Source of the DNA: Flagellimonas aurea
GTDB taxonomy: Bacteria > Bacteroidota > Bacteroidia > Flavobacteriales > Flavobacteriaceae
DNA length: 64,000 nucleotides
Assembly: GCF_017313785.1 (NCBI RefSeq)
Contig: NZ_JAFLNL010000003.1
Coordinates: 461,315 to 525,314, forward strand
Direction: 5' to 3'
Part shown: one piece after another, positions 56,406-64,000 of the stretch
How the letters are laid out: the number at the start of each line of letters is the position of its first letter
Numbering within the stretch: position 1 is the stretch's first letter
The notes under the pieces: model-generated
What the model saw: only the letters and a program-made list of their open reading frames with translations
Database searches by the model: none
Told to the model about the DNA's origin: nothing
Made by a program: the position numbers and the translations under genes

Positions 56406-57911
56406 ATGTCCGAAATAAATCCTTTTTTGAATTATGGAGCCACATCCTTGGAAAACCTGAAGGACTTCTGCCGAAAAACCGTCCAAGAAAAGATTGATGC
56501 GGCAGCATGCAGGAAGGATATGGTCTGGACCATGGACAAAGATTACAAGCTTACCGGATTCAATGATCTTTTTTACCAAAGACTGAAAAAAGAAAATATC
56601 GACAATGTGCATTGCGGTATGGATCTACAGGGGATTTTTAAGGACATTCCTTTCTTTCGAGTTTGTATTGAAGGTTGTAAAGAAGTTTTCGACCATAGTG
56701 CGCCCACCTCCAGGTTTGAAATCAGTGAAAAGGAAATGGGTCAAATCCATGAATTTTCCTTCCATCCGGTAATGATCGCCCCTGGGAAGGTAACGGAATG
56801 TTACATCTGTCAAAGGGACATTACAAGGGACATCCTTAACGTTCTTAATTTGGAGGACCGGGAATACCGGTACCGAGAAGTTCAAGAAGTCGCCAATTTG
56901 GGGCATTGGGTTTGGGACATTGACAAGGATGAGATTAGCTGGTCCGATCAATTGTACACCATTTGGGCCAAGGACCATGAGCGCTTTGTGGCCAATTACG
57001 ATTCTGTTGTAGCGATAATCCATCACGATGATCGGATGAGATTCATAGAACATTTGGAAGATTGTTTACAAGGTAGGGCAACCCATGATATCACCCATCG
57101 GATCGTATTGGATAGTGGGGAGGAAAAATATATTCACACCAAGGGCAATTTGTTCCGTGATGCCTCCGGAAAGCCAATTCGCATGTCAGGAACTGCCCAA
57201 GATGTCACCAAGGAAATTAGGAGCCATCATAAGATCTTGGACCAAAACCTGGAGCTTCAAAACTTTGTGCGCATTGTTTCCCACAACCTCAGGGCACCCA
57301 TCTCGAATTTATTGATGCTTTCTAAAATATATGAATGGGGCCAGGACAAAACCAATGATGATATTGTCAAGAACATTGAATCCACCACTTTGGCCCTAGA
57401 TCATACCATCAGGGACCTAAACAATTCGTTATCCTTTAAGCGTACTTTAAGGGAAAGGGTGGAAGAGATTCATTTTAAGGAGATCCTCAAGGATGTTCGC
57501 GCATTGTTGTATAGTGAAATTAAAGCAACAAAAGCTTCCATTGCAGTTGATTTTACAACAGTTTCAAATATTTACTCCATAAAGAGCTATGTGTCCAACA
57601 TCTTGTACAATCTATTGGTGAATGCCTTGAAATATTCCAAAGAGGACATACCTCCAAAAATAGTGGTATCCACCGAGGAAAAAAAGGATTGGATTATATT
57701 GAAAGTATCGGATAACGGGATTGGAATGGAATTGACGCCGGAACGTAAATCCAGAATTTTCGATATGTATGGCAGGCTCAGTGCGAAAACCAAGGGCAAG
57801 GGTATGGGACTTTTCTTGGTCAAGACCCAAATCGAGGCACTAAATGGCTCTATAGATGTAATCAGTGAAAAAGGGATGGGCAGCACATTCATCGTTAGTT
57901 TTCGAAAATAA
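56406..57911 (+). CDS. PAS-domain sensor histidine kinase
   Basis: 501 residues, no membrane helix, so cytoplasmic. Two PAS-like domains: about residues 35-145 (KDMVWTMDKDYKLTGFNDLF, CYICQRDITRD) and 160-270 (VANLGHWVWDIDKDEISWSD, RIVLDSGEEKYIHTKGNLF, MSGTAQDVTKE). The phospho-acceptor is His293 in VSHNLRAPISNLL. The ATPase part has NILYNLLVNALKYSK, ILKVSDNGIGMEL and GKGMGLFLVKTQIEALNGS. The first PAS contains several Cys residues (C35, C70, C87, C91). Its natural regulator may have been the decayed receiver just upstream, or the receiver-only protein 2.6 kb away. Confidence 0.92.
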   Translation: MSEINPFLNYGATSLENLKDFCRKTVQEKIDAAACRKDMVWTMDKDYKLTGFNDLFYQRLKKENIDNVHCGMDLQGIFKDIPFFRVCIEGCKEVFDHSAPTSRFEISEKEMGQIHEFSFHPVMIAPGKVTECYICQRDITRDILNVLNLEDREYRYREVQEVANLGHWVWDIDKDEISWSDQLYTIWAKDHERFVANYDSVVAIIHHDDRMRFIEHLEDCLQGRATHDITHRIVLDSGEEKYIHTKGNLFRDASGKPIRMSGTAQDVTKEIRSHHKILDQNLELQNFVRIVSHNLRAPISNLLMLSKIYEWGQDKTNDDIVKNIESTTLALDHTIRDLNNSLSFKRTLRERVEEIHFKEILKDVRALLYSEIKATKASIAVDFTTVSNIYSIKSYVSNILYNLLVNALKYSKEDIPPKIVVSTEEKKDWIILKVSDNGIGMELTPERKSRIFDMYGRLSAKTKGKGMGLFLVKTQIEALNGSIDVISEKGMGSTFIVSFRK

Positions 57912-58045
57912 GCCCCTCTTTCATATAGTACCTGTTGACAATATTTAACAATACACGTATAAGGCAATGCCACGCATTGGTGAAAAGTGTGTTACTCCAT
58001 AAAATGCCACATGATGCCATTAACTTCCCAGATATAGGGTCGTTT

Positions 58046-58825
58046 TCATTTTGATATGGATTTGACACCAAATCTTTTTCGTTGAATTTCATCAAAGACC
58101 TTTATATAATCCGGGTTTTCCGTCCCCATCAGCCGGTCCCAAAAACGGAAATAGTATCCATAGTTGCCTATGAACTTATGGTGGTGCAGATTGTGGTGCA
58201 CCGAGGTCACCATAATCTCAAAGAAAATAGATTTCCTGAACCACCTTGGCACAATCTCGTACCCTAAATGTCCGTATACATTGAACGAATACGCAAACAG
58301 GGCAAAAAAGATCAGGGCAACCGGGTGCATGGAAACAAGGAACACCACCAATGGGACGACCATCGCCTCCAATATCCCTTCCATAAAATTGAAGGAATAC
58401 GATGCCAGTGGACTTGGATTGACGGACTTATGGTGAACAATATGGAACATTTTGTACAATGCCCTATGGTGCACTGCTCGGTGCATCCAATAAAAGTAGG
58501 TGTCGTGCAAGGTTATGGCCAAGAGTATACTTACGGGTACCCACCAAAGGCCATGTTCATGGATGTCACTATAAATCTTACCATATTCTCTTAGTGGGGT
58601 ATAGAGTACCAACAGGTTCATCCCGATAAAAATGACAATGGTCTGTAAGGAATAGGACAGCTCACGGACAAAGTCTTTTTTTCTTGCAAAACGGGTCTGT
58701 ATCTTGCTTTTGGCAAAGACATTGGGCCATAGTACATAAAAGGACAGGAAAGCCATTCCACCAAGCACTGCATATCTCAGCATGTTGAATAGCACGGTAA
58801 ACCAATAAGGCAATAACGTTTCCAT
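58046..58825 (-). CDS. Sterol desaturase / fatty-acid hydroxylase family membrane protein
   Basis: 259 residues with about four to five helices. The histidine boxes of the di-iron family are present in order: HDTYFYWMHRAVHH, FHIVHHKSVNPSP and VHHNLHHHKFIGNYG. These enzymes hydroxylate or desaturate lipids at the membrane; the substrate here could be a fatty acid, carotenoid or ether lipid. It stands alone on the minus strand, convergent with the histidine kinase gene. Confidence 0.92.
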   Translation of the reverse strand: METLLPYWFTVLFNMLRYAVLGGMAFLSFYVLWPNVFAKSKIQTRFARKKDFVRELSYSLQTIVIFIGMNLLVLYTPLREYGKIYSDIHEHGLWWVPVSILLAITLHDTYFYWMHRAVHHRALYKMFHIVHHKSVNPSPLASYSFNFMEGILEAMVVPLVVFLVSMHPVALIFFALFAYSFNVYGHLGYEIVPRWFRKSIFFEIMVTSVHHNLHHHKFIGNYGYYFRFWDRLMGTENPDYIKVFDEIQRKRFGVKSISK

Positions 58826-58892
58826 AGTGCAAAAAGTTACATAAGGGAGGGGCGAACCCGTTCGGATACCGCCCCCTTTTTACCATGAAAGA

Positions 58893-59618
58893 TCAATTGG
58901 ACAATACAATATAGGTTTGCCCTTCAATGGTAACAGTGGCACTGCCATTACCCATAAATTCAATGGTCCCCGAATATGAAAAAGAGGCATTGTTACTGGT
59001 TCCGGTCAAGGTGAAACTGCCGCTTCCCGAAGTAATGGAGTCGGTTTCCTTATCTATGACAAGGCTGTTCAGTTGCATATTTAATTCACTTTCTACATTT
59101 TTTTTGGAAACGATCAATTGTTGGCTGTAGTCGCCTTGATAGGTACCGGTCAAGGTATAGGTAGATCCATCGGCCTCCAACCCATCCAAGCTTCCGGACA
59201 TGCTGGAAGAACCTGTGGCACTTATCCTTGGGGTACTTGCCGTAGCTGTCTTTTCATAAGAATACGTGGCCGAATCCGGAAGGTTTTGATCATTGCAATG
59301 GATCTGGTAGGCCCAATTCCCCGTATATGAGGCATCGATACCGTTTTGATCATATTGGTATGAGATACCATCTTCATAGGTAAAACCGCAAGTGTATTCC
59401 GCTTCAATGGTCACCTGCACTTCTATGGTGAGCTTGACCATGGTTTCGATACTTCCCCCGGAGTCCTCCTCCAAGGAACTGGCCACCAATTGTGCCGCTT
59501 CCTCCTGTGTTATGGCCTCCTCGGCGTTGGAATCATCATCCTCATTGGAACAAGAAAAATTTGCCAAAAGTACGAAGGCCAAACAGGCATTTACCAAAAT
59601 CATTTTTGATGTTTTCAT
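58893..59618 (-). CDS. Secreted lipoprotein of unknown function
   Basis: 241 residues with a lipoprotein signal (MKTSKMILVNACLAFVLLANFSC, Cys23) and an acidic linker (SNEDDDSNAEEAITQEEAAQ). The mature part is rich in Ser, Thr and Gly with repeated beta strands: CGFTYEDGISYQYDQNGIDA, TYSYEKTATASTPRIS, STYTLTGTYQGDYSQQLIV, GSGSFTLTGTSNNASFSYS. This looks like a surface-exposed beta sandwich or half-barrel. No family recognised. It is a single gene. Confidence 0.78.
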   Translation of the reverse strand: MKTSKMILVNACLAFVLLANFSCSNEDDDSNAEEAITQEEAAQLVASSLEEDSGGSIETMVKLTIEVQVTIEAEYTCGFTYEDGISYQYDQNGIDASYTGNWAYQIHCNDQNLPDSATYSYEKTATASTPRISATGSSSMSGSLDGLEADGSTYTLTGTYQGDYSQQLIVSKKNVESELNMQLNSLVIDKETDSITSGSGSFTLTGTSNNASFSYSGTIEFMGNGSATVTIEGQTYIVLSN

Positions 59619-59711
59619 AGCTGATACGTTTAAAAATTTTAAGACAAATGTAGCCTGTACGCATAGCCCACGTCGTTAACAAAAGATAAGAAATGTCCAA
59701 ATGGGATTTTT

Positions 59712-60305
59712 CTATGATTTGGCCTTTTGCGCAATGCGTTTCCGTATCCTGCTCAATGAAACAGGGGTGATGCCCAGCACATTGGCGATATACTTATCCG
59801 GTACCCTATTGGTCAAACTGGGATTGGATTCCAAAAAGTGCAGATAACGTTCTTCCGGGGTTTTTAAGGTAAATGTATCAATGCGTTCAAAGGCATTCTT
59901 CAATAGGTTTTGAAGGATGTACTTACGGTTCATATCCAACTTCCGGTTCCGCTCCAAGACCTGTTGGAGTTCATCATAGGCAATATGGAAGGTTTCCGTT
60001 TTCTCCATGGCCTGAATATAGAATCGGGAAGGTTGATCAAAGAAAATAACGTCATAACTGGCCACCAGTTCATTTTCACAGCGCAGTTCGGTCGTAATCT
60101 CGTCACCGCGCTCGTTGACAGCGTAAATACGGACCAACCCTTTATATATAAAATACACTTGGTTTTGAAGGGTATCCGCTTCTATAAGGTATTCCCCGTG
60201 AAGAAAAGTTTTACGCCCTGCGGCCTGAAGCAAATGTTTTACATCAGAAAAATTTAGGTCGCCAGCAATACTGTAAATACGCTTTATTTGATCTAGATCG
60301 ATCAT
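59712..60305 (-). CDS. Crp/Fnr-family transcriptional regulator
   Basis: 197 residues. The N-terminal cyclic-nucleotide-binding-like beta roll has GRKTFLHGEYLIEADTLQNQ and VYFIYKGLVRIYAVNERGDE. The C-terminal helix-turn-helix is RVPDKYIANVLGITPVSLSR with IRKRIAQKAKS. The cAMP-contacting Arg-Ser signature of true Crp is not seen, and no Fe-S cysteine cluster as in Fnr, so the effector is unknown. The start ATG is at the complement of 60303-60305. The target may be nearby lipoprotein genes. Confidence 0.92.
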   Translation of the reverse strand: MIDLDQIKRIYSIAGDLNFSDVKHLLQAAGRKTFLHGEYLIEADTLQNQVYFIYKGLVRIYAVNERGDEITTELRCENELVASYDVIFFDQPSRFYIQAMEKTETFHIAYDELQQVLERNRKLDMNRKYILQNLLKNAFERIDTFTLKTPEERYLHFLESNPSLTNRVPDKYIANVLGITPVSLSRIRKRIAQKAKS

Positions 60306-60484
60306 TTATCTTTAGATATGGAGATTATTACTATTGGTATAACAATTCAATAAAGCAAAACCCTAACATATATTCTCCACATGCCGATTTTTAGGATCCT
60401 CATCGACAAGCTTCATGGTTACACAACATTAAATTGGACCTGGCCCCGTAAAAGGTTAATTTCTCATCAGTTAAATACAATCAA

Positions 60485-60895
60485 ATGTACAAAGAAATAT
60501 ACCTGGTAGATGACGAGGAACTTATCAATACCGTACACGCTCTAATGTTCAGAAAGTTAGGCCTAGAGGATAAGCTAAGAAGCTTTACGAACCCTGAATT
60601 GGCTTTGGATTGCCTTCGATTTCGAGAAAACCCCGAAGAACGCATTCTTCTTTTTTTAGATATCAATATGCCCGAAATGACGGGATTCGAATTCTTGGAG
60701 TTCATGACCTTGGAAAAATTCCTTCCTACGGTTGATGTGGTCATCGTCAGTTCATCCATCGATCCAAAGGATGAGATAAAAGCGACCACATATGGAAAAT
60801 ATGTACGAGGTTACCTCAACAAACCCTTGAGTTTGGGTAGCATTGGTCAATTCCTGGGCGTAGAACGGGCCATTCCAAGTGCAACCCCATCATAA
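60485..60895 (+). CDS. Receiver-only response regulator
   Basis: 136 residues, a single CheY-like receiver domain without an output domain. Acidic pocket LVDDEE (residues 7-12), phospho-acceptor Asp59 in FLDINMPEMTG, the Ser of VIVSSSIDP and the conserved Lys in YLNKPLS. It can relay phosphate or act by protein binding. It lies 290 bp before a membrane histidine kinase in the same direction and resembles the decayed receiver at 56.2 kb. Confidence 0.92.
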   Translation: MYKEIYLVDDEELINTVHALMFRKLGLEDKLRSFTNPELALDCLRFRENPEERILLFLDINMPEMTGFEFLEFMTLEKFLPTVDVVIVSSSIDPKDEIKATTYGKYVRGYLNKPLSLGSIGQFLGVERAIPSATPS

Positions 60896-61184
60896 ACATA
60901 GGATTCCAAAGGCGCAACAGGCCAACAAATCACGAAATCAGCTTCAGAAATAGGGAGTGGGATTACGTGGTTTGCATAGAAAATATGGAGAGGGCTGGAC
61001 ATCCGCGGATGCCTATCGATAAGAAATATAACCTAAAAGACCTGTATCAGTCTTATTCACAGGACCACAGCACAAAATATTTTAGTAATTTGATTTCCAC
61101 ATAGTTCACGAAAAAATTATAGTTTTAAAGACCGAACCCAGTTGAATACTGCTACATTTACCATTAAGAAATAATGCATTAAAT
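60896..61184. other. Spacer with a possible gene remnant
   Basis: Frame 2 is open for about 65 codons from near 60900 to a TAG at about 61105 and reads protein-like text such as REWDYVVCIENMERAGHP and RMPIDKKYNLKDLYQSYSQD. No good start is present. It could be the tail of a lost gene. No other feature is seen. Confidence 0.3.
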
Positions 61185-62714
61185 ATGGATGTTTTCGATT
61201 TTAGATACCTAACCAACTTGGTATTCACCTCCATTTTCGCTGCATTCGGGATTTATCACCTACTCTCGTATCTCGTTTTAAAGCACAAAATCCTGCTTGA
61301 TTATTTGGTACTGATTTGGGGAATCACCCTTCACTGGAGCCTTTACTTTTTTATGAACAACTCCTTTGGCAGTGAAATCACTGCAGTAGCGGACAAAATT
61401 TCCCTTACCACTGCAATGATCACCACCTTTGGCCTGCTGCAGTTCACAAGAAATTACCTTGCGATTAAAAAGGACGACCATCCACGTCTATCAAGGACTT
61501 ACAAACTATTGATCGGAACGGTGGTTTGCCTTCCGTTTTTGCATATCACCAACACACTTACCATTGGACTGGTCTGGTTGAACGAAATCCTGGTATTGCT
61601 AGCGGCGGTTACTGCATTGGCCGCTGTACTTTTAAATATTTTCTCTGGTATCCTATTGTTCAATGCCCATAAATTGAACAGATACTATTTATATTCCTAT
61701 GCACCTATCCTGTTATCCGCAATAATATATATAGGCGCGTGGTTTGCAAAACAGTATTTCGATTTCGACGCAACCCCAATAATTATTGCAACTTCAGTAT
61801 TGACGACAATCCAATTGATTCTCTTTTCGCTGCTCATCTCCTATAAATTCAAAGAAATTGAGATTGATAATTTGAAAATGCAACTGGAAGCCAATACAAA
61901 GCTCAAAGATGAAGTGGAACGGCAGACCAAAAAGCTTACAGTTGCCAAGGCAGAACTTGAAAACCAAAATGCCGAGCTTGAACAGGTCAGTAAACTCAAG
62001 AATAAATTGTTCTCCTTGCTCGCCCATGATGTCAGGGCCCCACTCAACAATTTTGTTGTCATCATACAATTGATCGAGGCCGAATTGGCGGATGAAGAAC
62101 TAAAGCGATTGACAGAAAAACTAAAAAGCGAAGTTTACGATAGAATTTCAATGATCAACGATTTACTGCAATGGTCCTATAAACAATTGGACGGGGTGCA
62201 ATTGGACAAAACCATCTGTAACCTGGAAGACGTATTTCATGCAGTAAGCCAAGAGTTCACAAGGATGGCCAACAATAAAAATATAGCGATAGAGCTGAAC
62301 ATCTCCTGTCGGGAGCTTTTCATGGATGAAAACATGCTAAAGGTCGTTCTCCGTAATTTAATTTCCAACGCCATCAAGTTCAGCAACAACGGCCAAAAAA
62401 TATTGGTATGGTCAAAACGCAGCGCTGATACTGTGGAAATAGGGGTACAAGATTTTGGAATGGGCATGGATACGCATTGGTTCAGGCAGCTTAAGGCGGA
62501 CGAAAAACCAAAAACAAGAAGGGGCACGGAAGGTGAAAAAGGTACGGGCTTTGGGCTATTGATCTCTAAGGATTTTGTGGAGATGAACGGCGGCGAATTG
62601 ATTTGCGAAAGTGAAATTGATAAGGGCACAAGTTTTATACTGCGCTTTAAGGCTGATTCCAATGCCCCTATTGTAGACGAAGCATTATCCCACCACTCCG
62701 TAAATACCACCTAA
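61185..62714 (+). CDS. Membrane sensor histidine kinase
   Basis: 509 residues. The N-terminal ~220 residues contain about seven hydrophobic helices (VFTSIFAAFGIYHLLSYLVL, YLVLIWGITLHWSLYFF, LLIGTVVCLPFLHITNTL, EILVLLAAVTALAAVLLNIF). A coiled coil covers about 222-272 (NLKMQLEANTKLKDEVERQT). The phospho-acceptor is His281 in LLAHDVRAPLNNF. The ATPase domain shows VVLRNLISNAIKFSNNG, VGIQDFGMGM-like VQDFGMGMDTHW and KGTGFGLLISKDFVEMNGG. It probably works with a response regulator such as the one 290 bp upstream. Confidence 0.92.
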   Translation: MDVFDFRYLTNLVFTSIFAAFGIYHLLSYLVLKHKILLDYLVLIWGITLHWSLYFFMNNSFGSEITAVADKISLTTAMITTFGLLQFTRNYLAIKKDDHPRLSRTYKLLIGTVVCLPFLHITNTLTIGLVWLNEILVLLAAVTALAAVLLNIFSGILLFNAHKLNRYYLYSYAPILLSAIIYIGAWFAKQYFDFDATPIIIATSVLTTIQLILFSLLISYKFKEIEIDNLKMQLEANTKLKDEVERQTKKLTVAKAELENQNAELEQVSKLKNKLFSLLAHDVRAPLNNFVVIIQLIEAELADEELKRLTEKLKSEVYDRISMINDLLQWSYKQLDGVQLDKTICNLEDVFHAVSQEFTRMANNKNIAIELNISCRELFMDENMLKVVLRNLISNAIKFSNNGQKILVWSKRSADTVEIGVQDFGMGMDTHWFRQLKADEKPKTRRGTEGEKGTGFGLLISKDFVEMNGGELICESEIDKGTSFILRFKADSNAPIVDEALSHHSVNTT

Positions 62715-63081
62715 AGGTTTCAATTAGTTTTGCCCATTCTCTTGGACACCAACTTTCGTCCAAGAGTCACTTTTCATCATTTAGGTGCCGATTTATTATT
62801 GCCATCACTACATTGAACATTAAGGTAATCTACTTTTAATGACATGTCTAGCTTTTGAAACCTTTACTGTAGCATCTTAAGGTCCAGTCATCACAACTTA
62901 AAAAAACCGTTTTTTTGCCCAATCCCTGCTGGCAAGGAAAGTTGACCTAAAGAACCATTAAGGCTATGCCCTATCCATGATATTTTCTCTTGTAACCAGT
63001 CAATTTGGCTTTTTTGGCAGCATAAATGGTATTGAGTTCCCTAGTGAATTCTTCCAACTACTAGAACATCATCAAAACATT
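62715..63081. other. Spacer without a convincing gene
   Basis: About 370 bp. On the minus strand a 28-codon stretch (63055 to 62975) reads LEEFTRELNTIYAAKKAKLT before a stop and may be a gene remnant. A terminator follows it on the plus strand. Nothing else is recognised. Confidence 0.35.
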
Positions 63082-63118
63082 AAACCTGTAAATCATTGAT
63101 TTACAGGTTTTTTTTTGT
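63082..63118 (+). terminator. Strong hairpin with T-run, plus strand
   Basis: AAACCTGTAAATC (63082-63094) pairs perfectly with GATTTACAGGTTT (63098-63110), followed by TTTTTTGTTTTT. The nearest plus-strand gene ends 367 bp upstream, so it may belong to a small or lost transcript. Confidence 0.8.
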
Positions 63119-63143
63119 TTTTAAAATGGATTGAAATAAAAAA

Positions 63144-63164
63144 CAGGCTCCTAAAAGGAGCCTG
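63144..63164 (-). terminator. Terminator of the gluconate-dehydrogenase-like gene
   Basis: CAGGCTCCT (63144-63152) pairs with AGGAGCCTG (63156-63164). On the minus strand the T-run TTTTTTATTTC follows. It is 80 bp past the stop of the upstream gene. Confidence 0.8.
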
Positions 63165-63244
63165 CATCAAATTAACTAAACTAACTCAAATCCACTTTAT
63201 GTACTTTATCTTTCCATAAAGAAGGTTTGGTTATTTTATATAAA

Positions 63245-63955
63245 TCATGTAATCAAATTACCATCCTCGTCCCATTCTGCAATGACCCCGCGTTGGCTCT
63301 GGTCCACACACTTGGCCAGCCATTCCTCGTCGTAGGCCACACCGTGCTGGTCCAGGACGTCCTGTGGCACCCCGTCCCATACATTGGGCATATTTCCCTT
63401 GTAACCGATCTCCTCTATCCCGATCTTGCTCGTGTAGAAGCCCGTCATCGTCAGGTTCCTCACCAAAGAGAAGAAGTTCACCTCAAAAGGGCGCTCGTTG
63501 CCCGGCACTTCGGGGTCGTAGTACGCGATCCCGTCCAAAATGGTCTTCTGCTGCTCCTCGGTCGCCTCCTTGAACTCCACTCCGTGCTCCGTGTTGCTCC
63601 TGTGGTCCAGCCACATCAGCCCACCGCGGATGTCCGGTTGCAGCGTCTCAACGTCCTTGGCCATGAACTCGATGAAGCCCACAACGTCCGCATCCGATGC
63701 TCCCTTGTACTCCTGCGTCGCCGGGAGTATCAGGTCGCACAGTATGGTCAATGTCTCCACCTCGTGCGGGTTCAAGAATTCTTCCTCCCTCAGTTCCTCT
63801 ATGTGCTCCAGCTCTTGGGGCACGCGCCCCGGATAGGTGATCTTCGGCGCCTCGGTCAGTTCCGTGCCCTCCGTGGACGGCCTGCACCCGTGGATGGCCA
63901 GCCCTCCGGCCACGGAGCCCAATACTATCGACTTTAAACTCTTCCTTCTGTCCAT
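63245..63955 (-). CDS. Gluconate 2-dehydrogenase subunit 3 family protein
   Basis: 236 residues. The N-terminus DRRKSLKSIVLGSVAGGLAI ends in the lipobox-like IHGC (Cys24), consistent with a Tat-type signal and lipid anchor. The family pattern follows: LTILCDLILPATQEYKGASD, ADVVGFIEFMAKDVE, GGLMWLDHRSN, FFSLVRNLTMTGFYTSKIG and YKGNMPNVWDG. Subunit 3 proteins act as chaperone-like or electron-transfer partners of GMC-type sugar dehydrogenases exported by Tat. Its GC content and codon choice (C- or G-ending) are clearly higher than the neighbours. It starts 3 bp after the stop of a further gene on the same strand. Confidence 0.9.
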   Translation of the reverse strand: MDRRKSLKSIVLGSVAGGLAIHGCRPSTEGTELTEAPKITYPGRVPQELEHIEELREEEFLNPHEVETLTILCDLILPATQEYKGASDADVVGFIEFMAKDVETLQPDIRGGLMWLDHRSNTEHGVEFKEATEEQQKTILDGIAYYDPEVPGNERPFEVNFFSLVRNLTMTGFYTSKIGIEEIGYKGNMPNVWDGVPQDVLDQHGVAYDEEWLAKCVDQSQRGVIAEWDEDGNLIT

Positions 63956-63958
63956 ACC

Positions 63959-64000
63959 CTATATGTTTTGTTGTTTGAGTTGTTCCACGATGTACTCCGA
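63959..64000 (-). CDS. C-terminal end of a further gene (window edge)
   Basis: The last 13 codons read SEYIVEQLKQQNI followed by TAG (complement of 63959-63961). It lies 3 bp upstream of the subunit 3 gene and is probably in the same operon. Subunit 3 genes are usually adjacent to a GMC oxidoreductase or sugar-epimerase-like gene, but 13 residues are too few to assign it. Confidence 0.55.
   Translation of the reverse strand, partial: SEYIVEQLKQQNI

Noticed and set aside
63227..63937. Long open frame on the plus strand opposite the gluconate-dehydrogenase-like gene
   Set aside because: It mirrors the high-GC minus-strand gene, whose translation has a signal peptide and clear family motifs; the plus-strand frame has neither.

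Overview
The window is a chromosomal segment of a Bacteroidota bacterium, almost certainly a member of the Flavobacteriaceae (a marine genus such as Muricauda/Flagellimonas would fit, but the species is not settled from sequence alone). The evidence is two SusC/SusD pairs, FecR plus ECF sigma regulation, TAnnTTTG-type -7 promoter elements, very frequent outer-membrane lipoproteins and barrels, a tmRNA whose tag reads GENNYALAA, and families typical of the group (DUF2911, DUF6588, LemA with DUF3137, PepSY transmembrane protein).

Layout. 1-8.6 kb is mostly core metabolism and replication on the minus strand: the N-terminal part of SecD/SecDF (cut by the window edge), malate dehydrogenase, DNA gyrase B and asparagine synthetase B, with small secreted or outer-membrane proteins between them. 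8.7-16.7 kb holds an exported amidohydrolase, a membrane-anchored AraC-type regulator and a first SusC/SusD pair without any adjacent enzyme. 16.7-21.5 kb is a two-gene unit of a 1007-residue TPR protein and an outer-membrane barrel. 21.8-25.1 kb carries LemA, DUF3137, FtsE and a ROK polyphosphate-glucokinase-like kinase. 25.2-29.8 kb has TypA/BipA, a tandem triplet of paralogous small barrels, and KDO-8-phosphate synthase. 29.8-35.2 kb is an iron/siderophore uptake operon (TonB receptor, DUF4198 protein, two small membrane proteins, PepSY reductase-like protein) with a well-formed promoter flanked by two matching inverted operator-like sites. 35.2-38.7 kb is a set of housekeeping-like genes on the minus strand, including a LYS1-type saccharopine dehydrogenase homologue. 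ssrA (tmRNA) lies at 39.1-39.5 kb between repeat-rich spacers, followed by an unusual 600-residue TIM-barrel-like protein whose promoter region contains a 31-bp perfect palindrome.

41.9-54.6 kb is the most distinctive region. A divergently transcribed ECF sigma factor faces a FecR anti-sigma factor, an STN-domain SusC, a SusD, a surface lipoprotein, an N-acyl-D-amino-acid deacylase family lipoprotein, an FN3 lipoprotein with a possible metal-hydrolase core, and an M14 zinc carboxypeptidase lipoprotein. This looks like a utilisation locus for peptides or peptidoglycan fragments, possibly containing D-amino acids, rather than for polysaccharide. Beside it (54.7-56.4 kb) lies a gene graveyard: the 5' end of another STN-type SusC gene, the C-terminal half of another ECF sigma factor, and a frameshifted response regulator.

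56.4-62.7 kb holds signalling genes (a PAS histidine kinase, a Crp/Fnr regulator, a receiver-only response regulator, a membrane histidine kinase) mixed with a sterol-desaturase-family protein and a secreted lipoprotein. The last genes are a gluconate 2-dehydrogenase subunit 3 family protein of conspicuously high GC content and the last 13 codons of a further gene.
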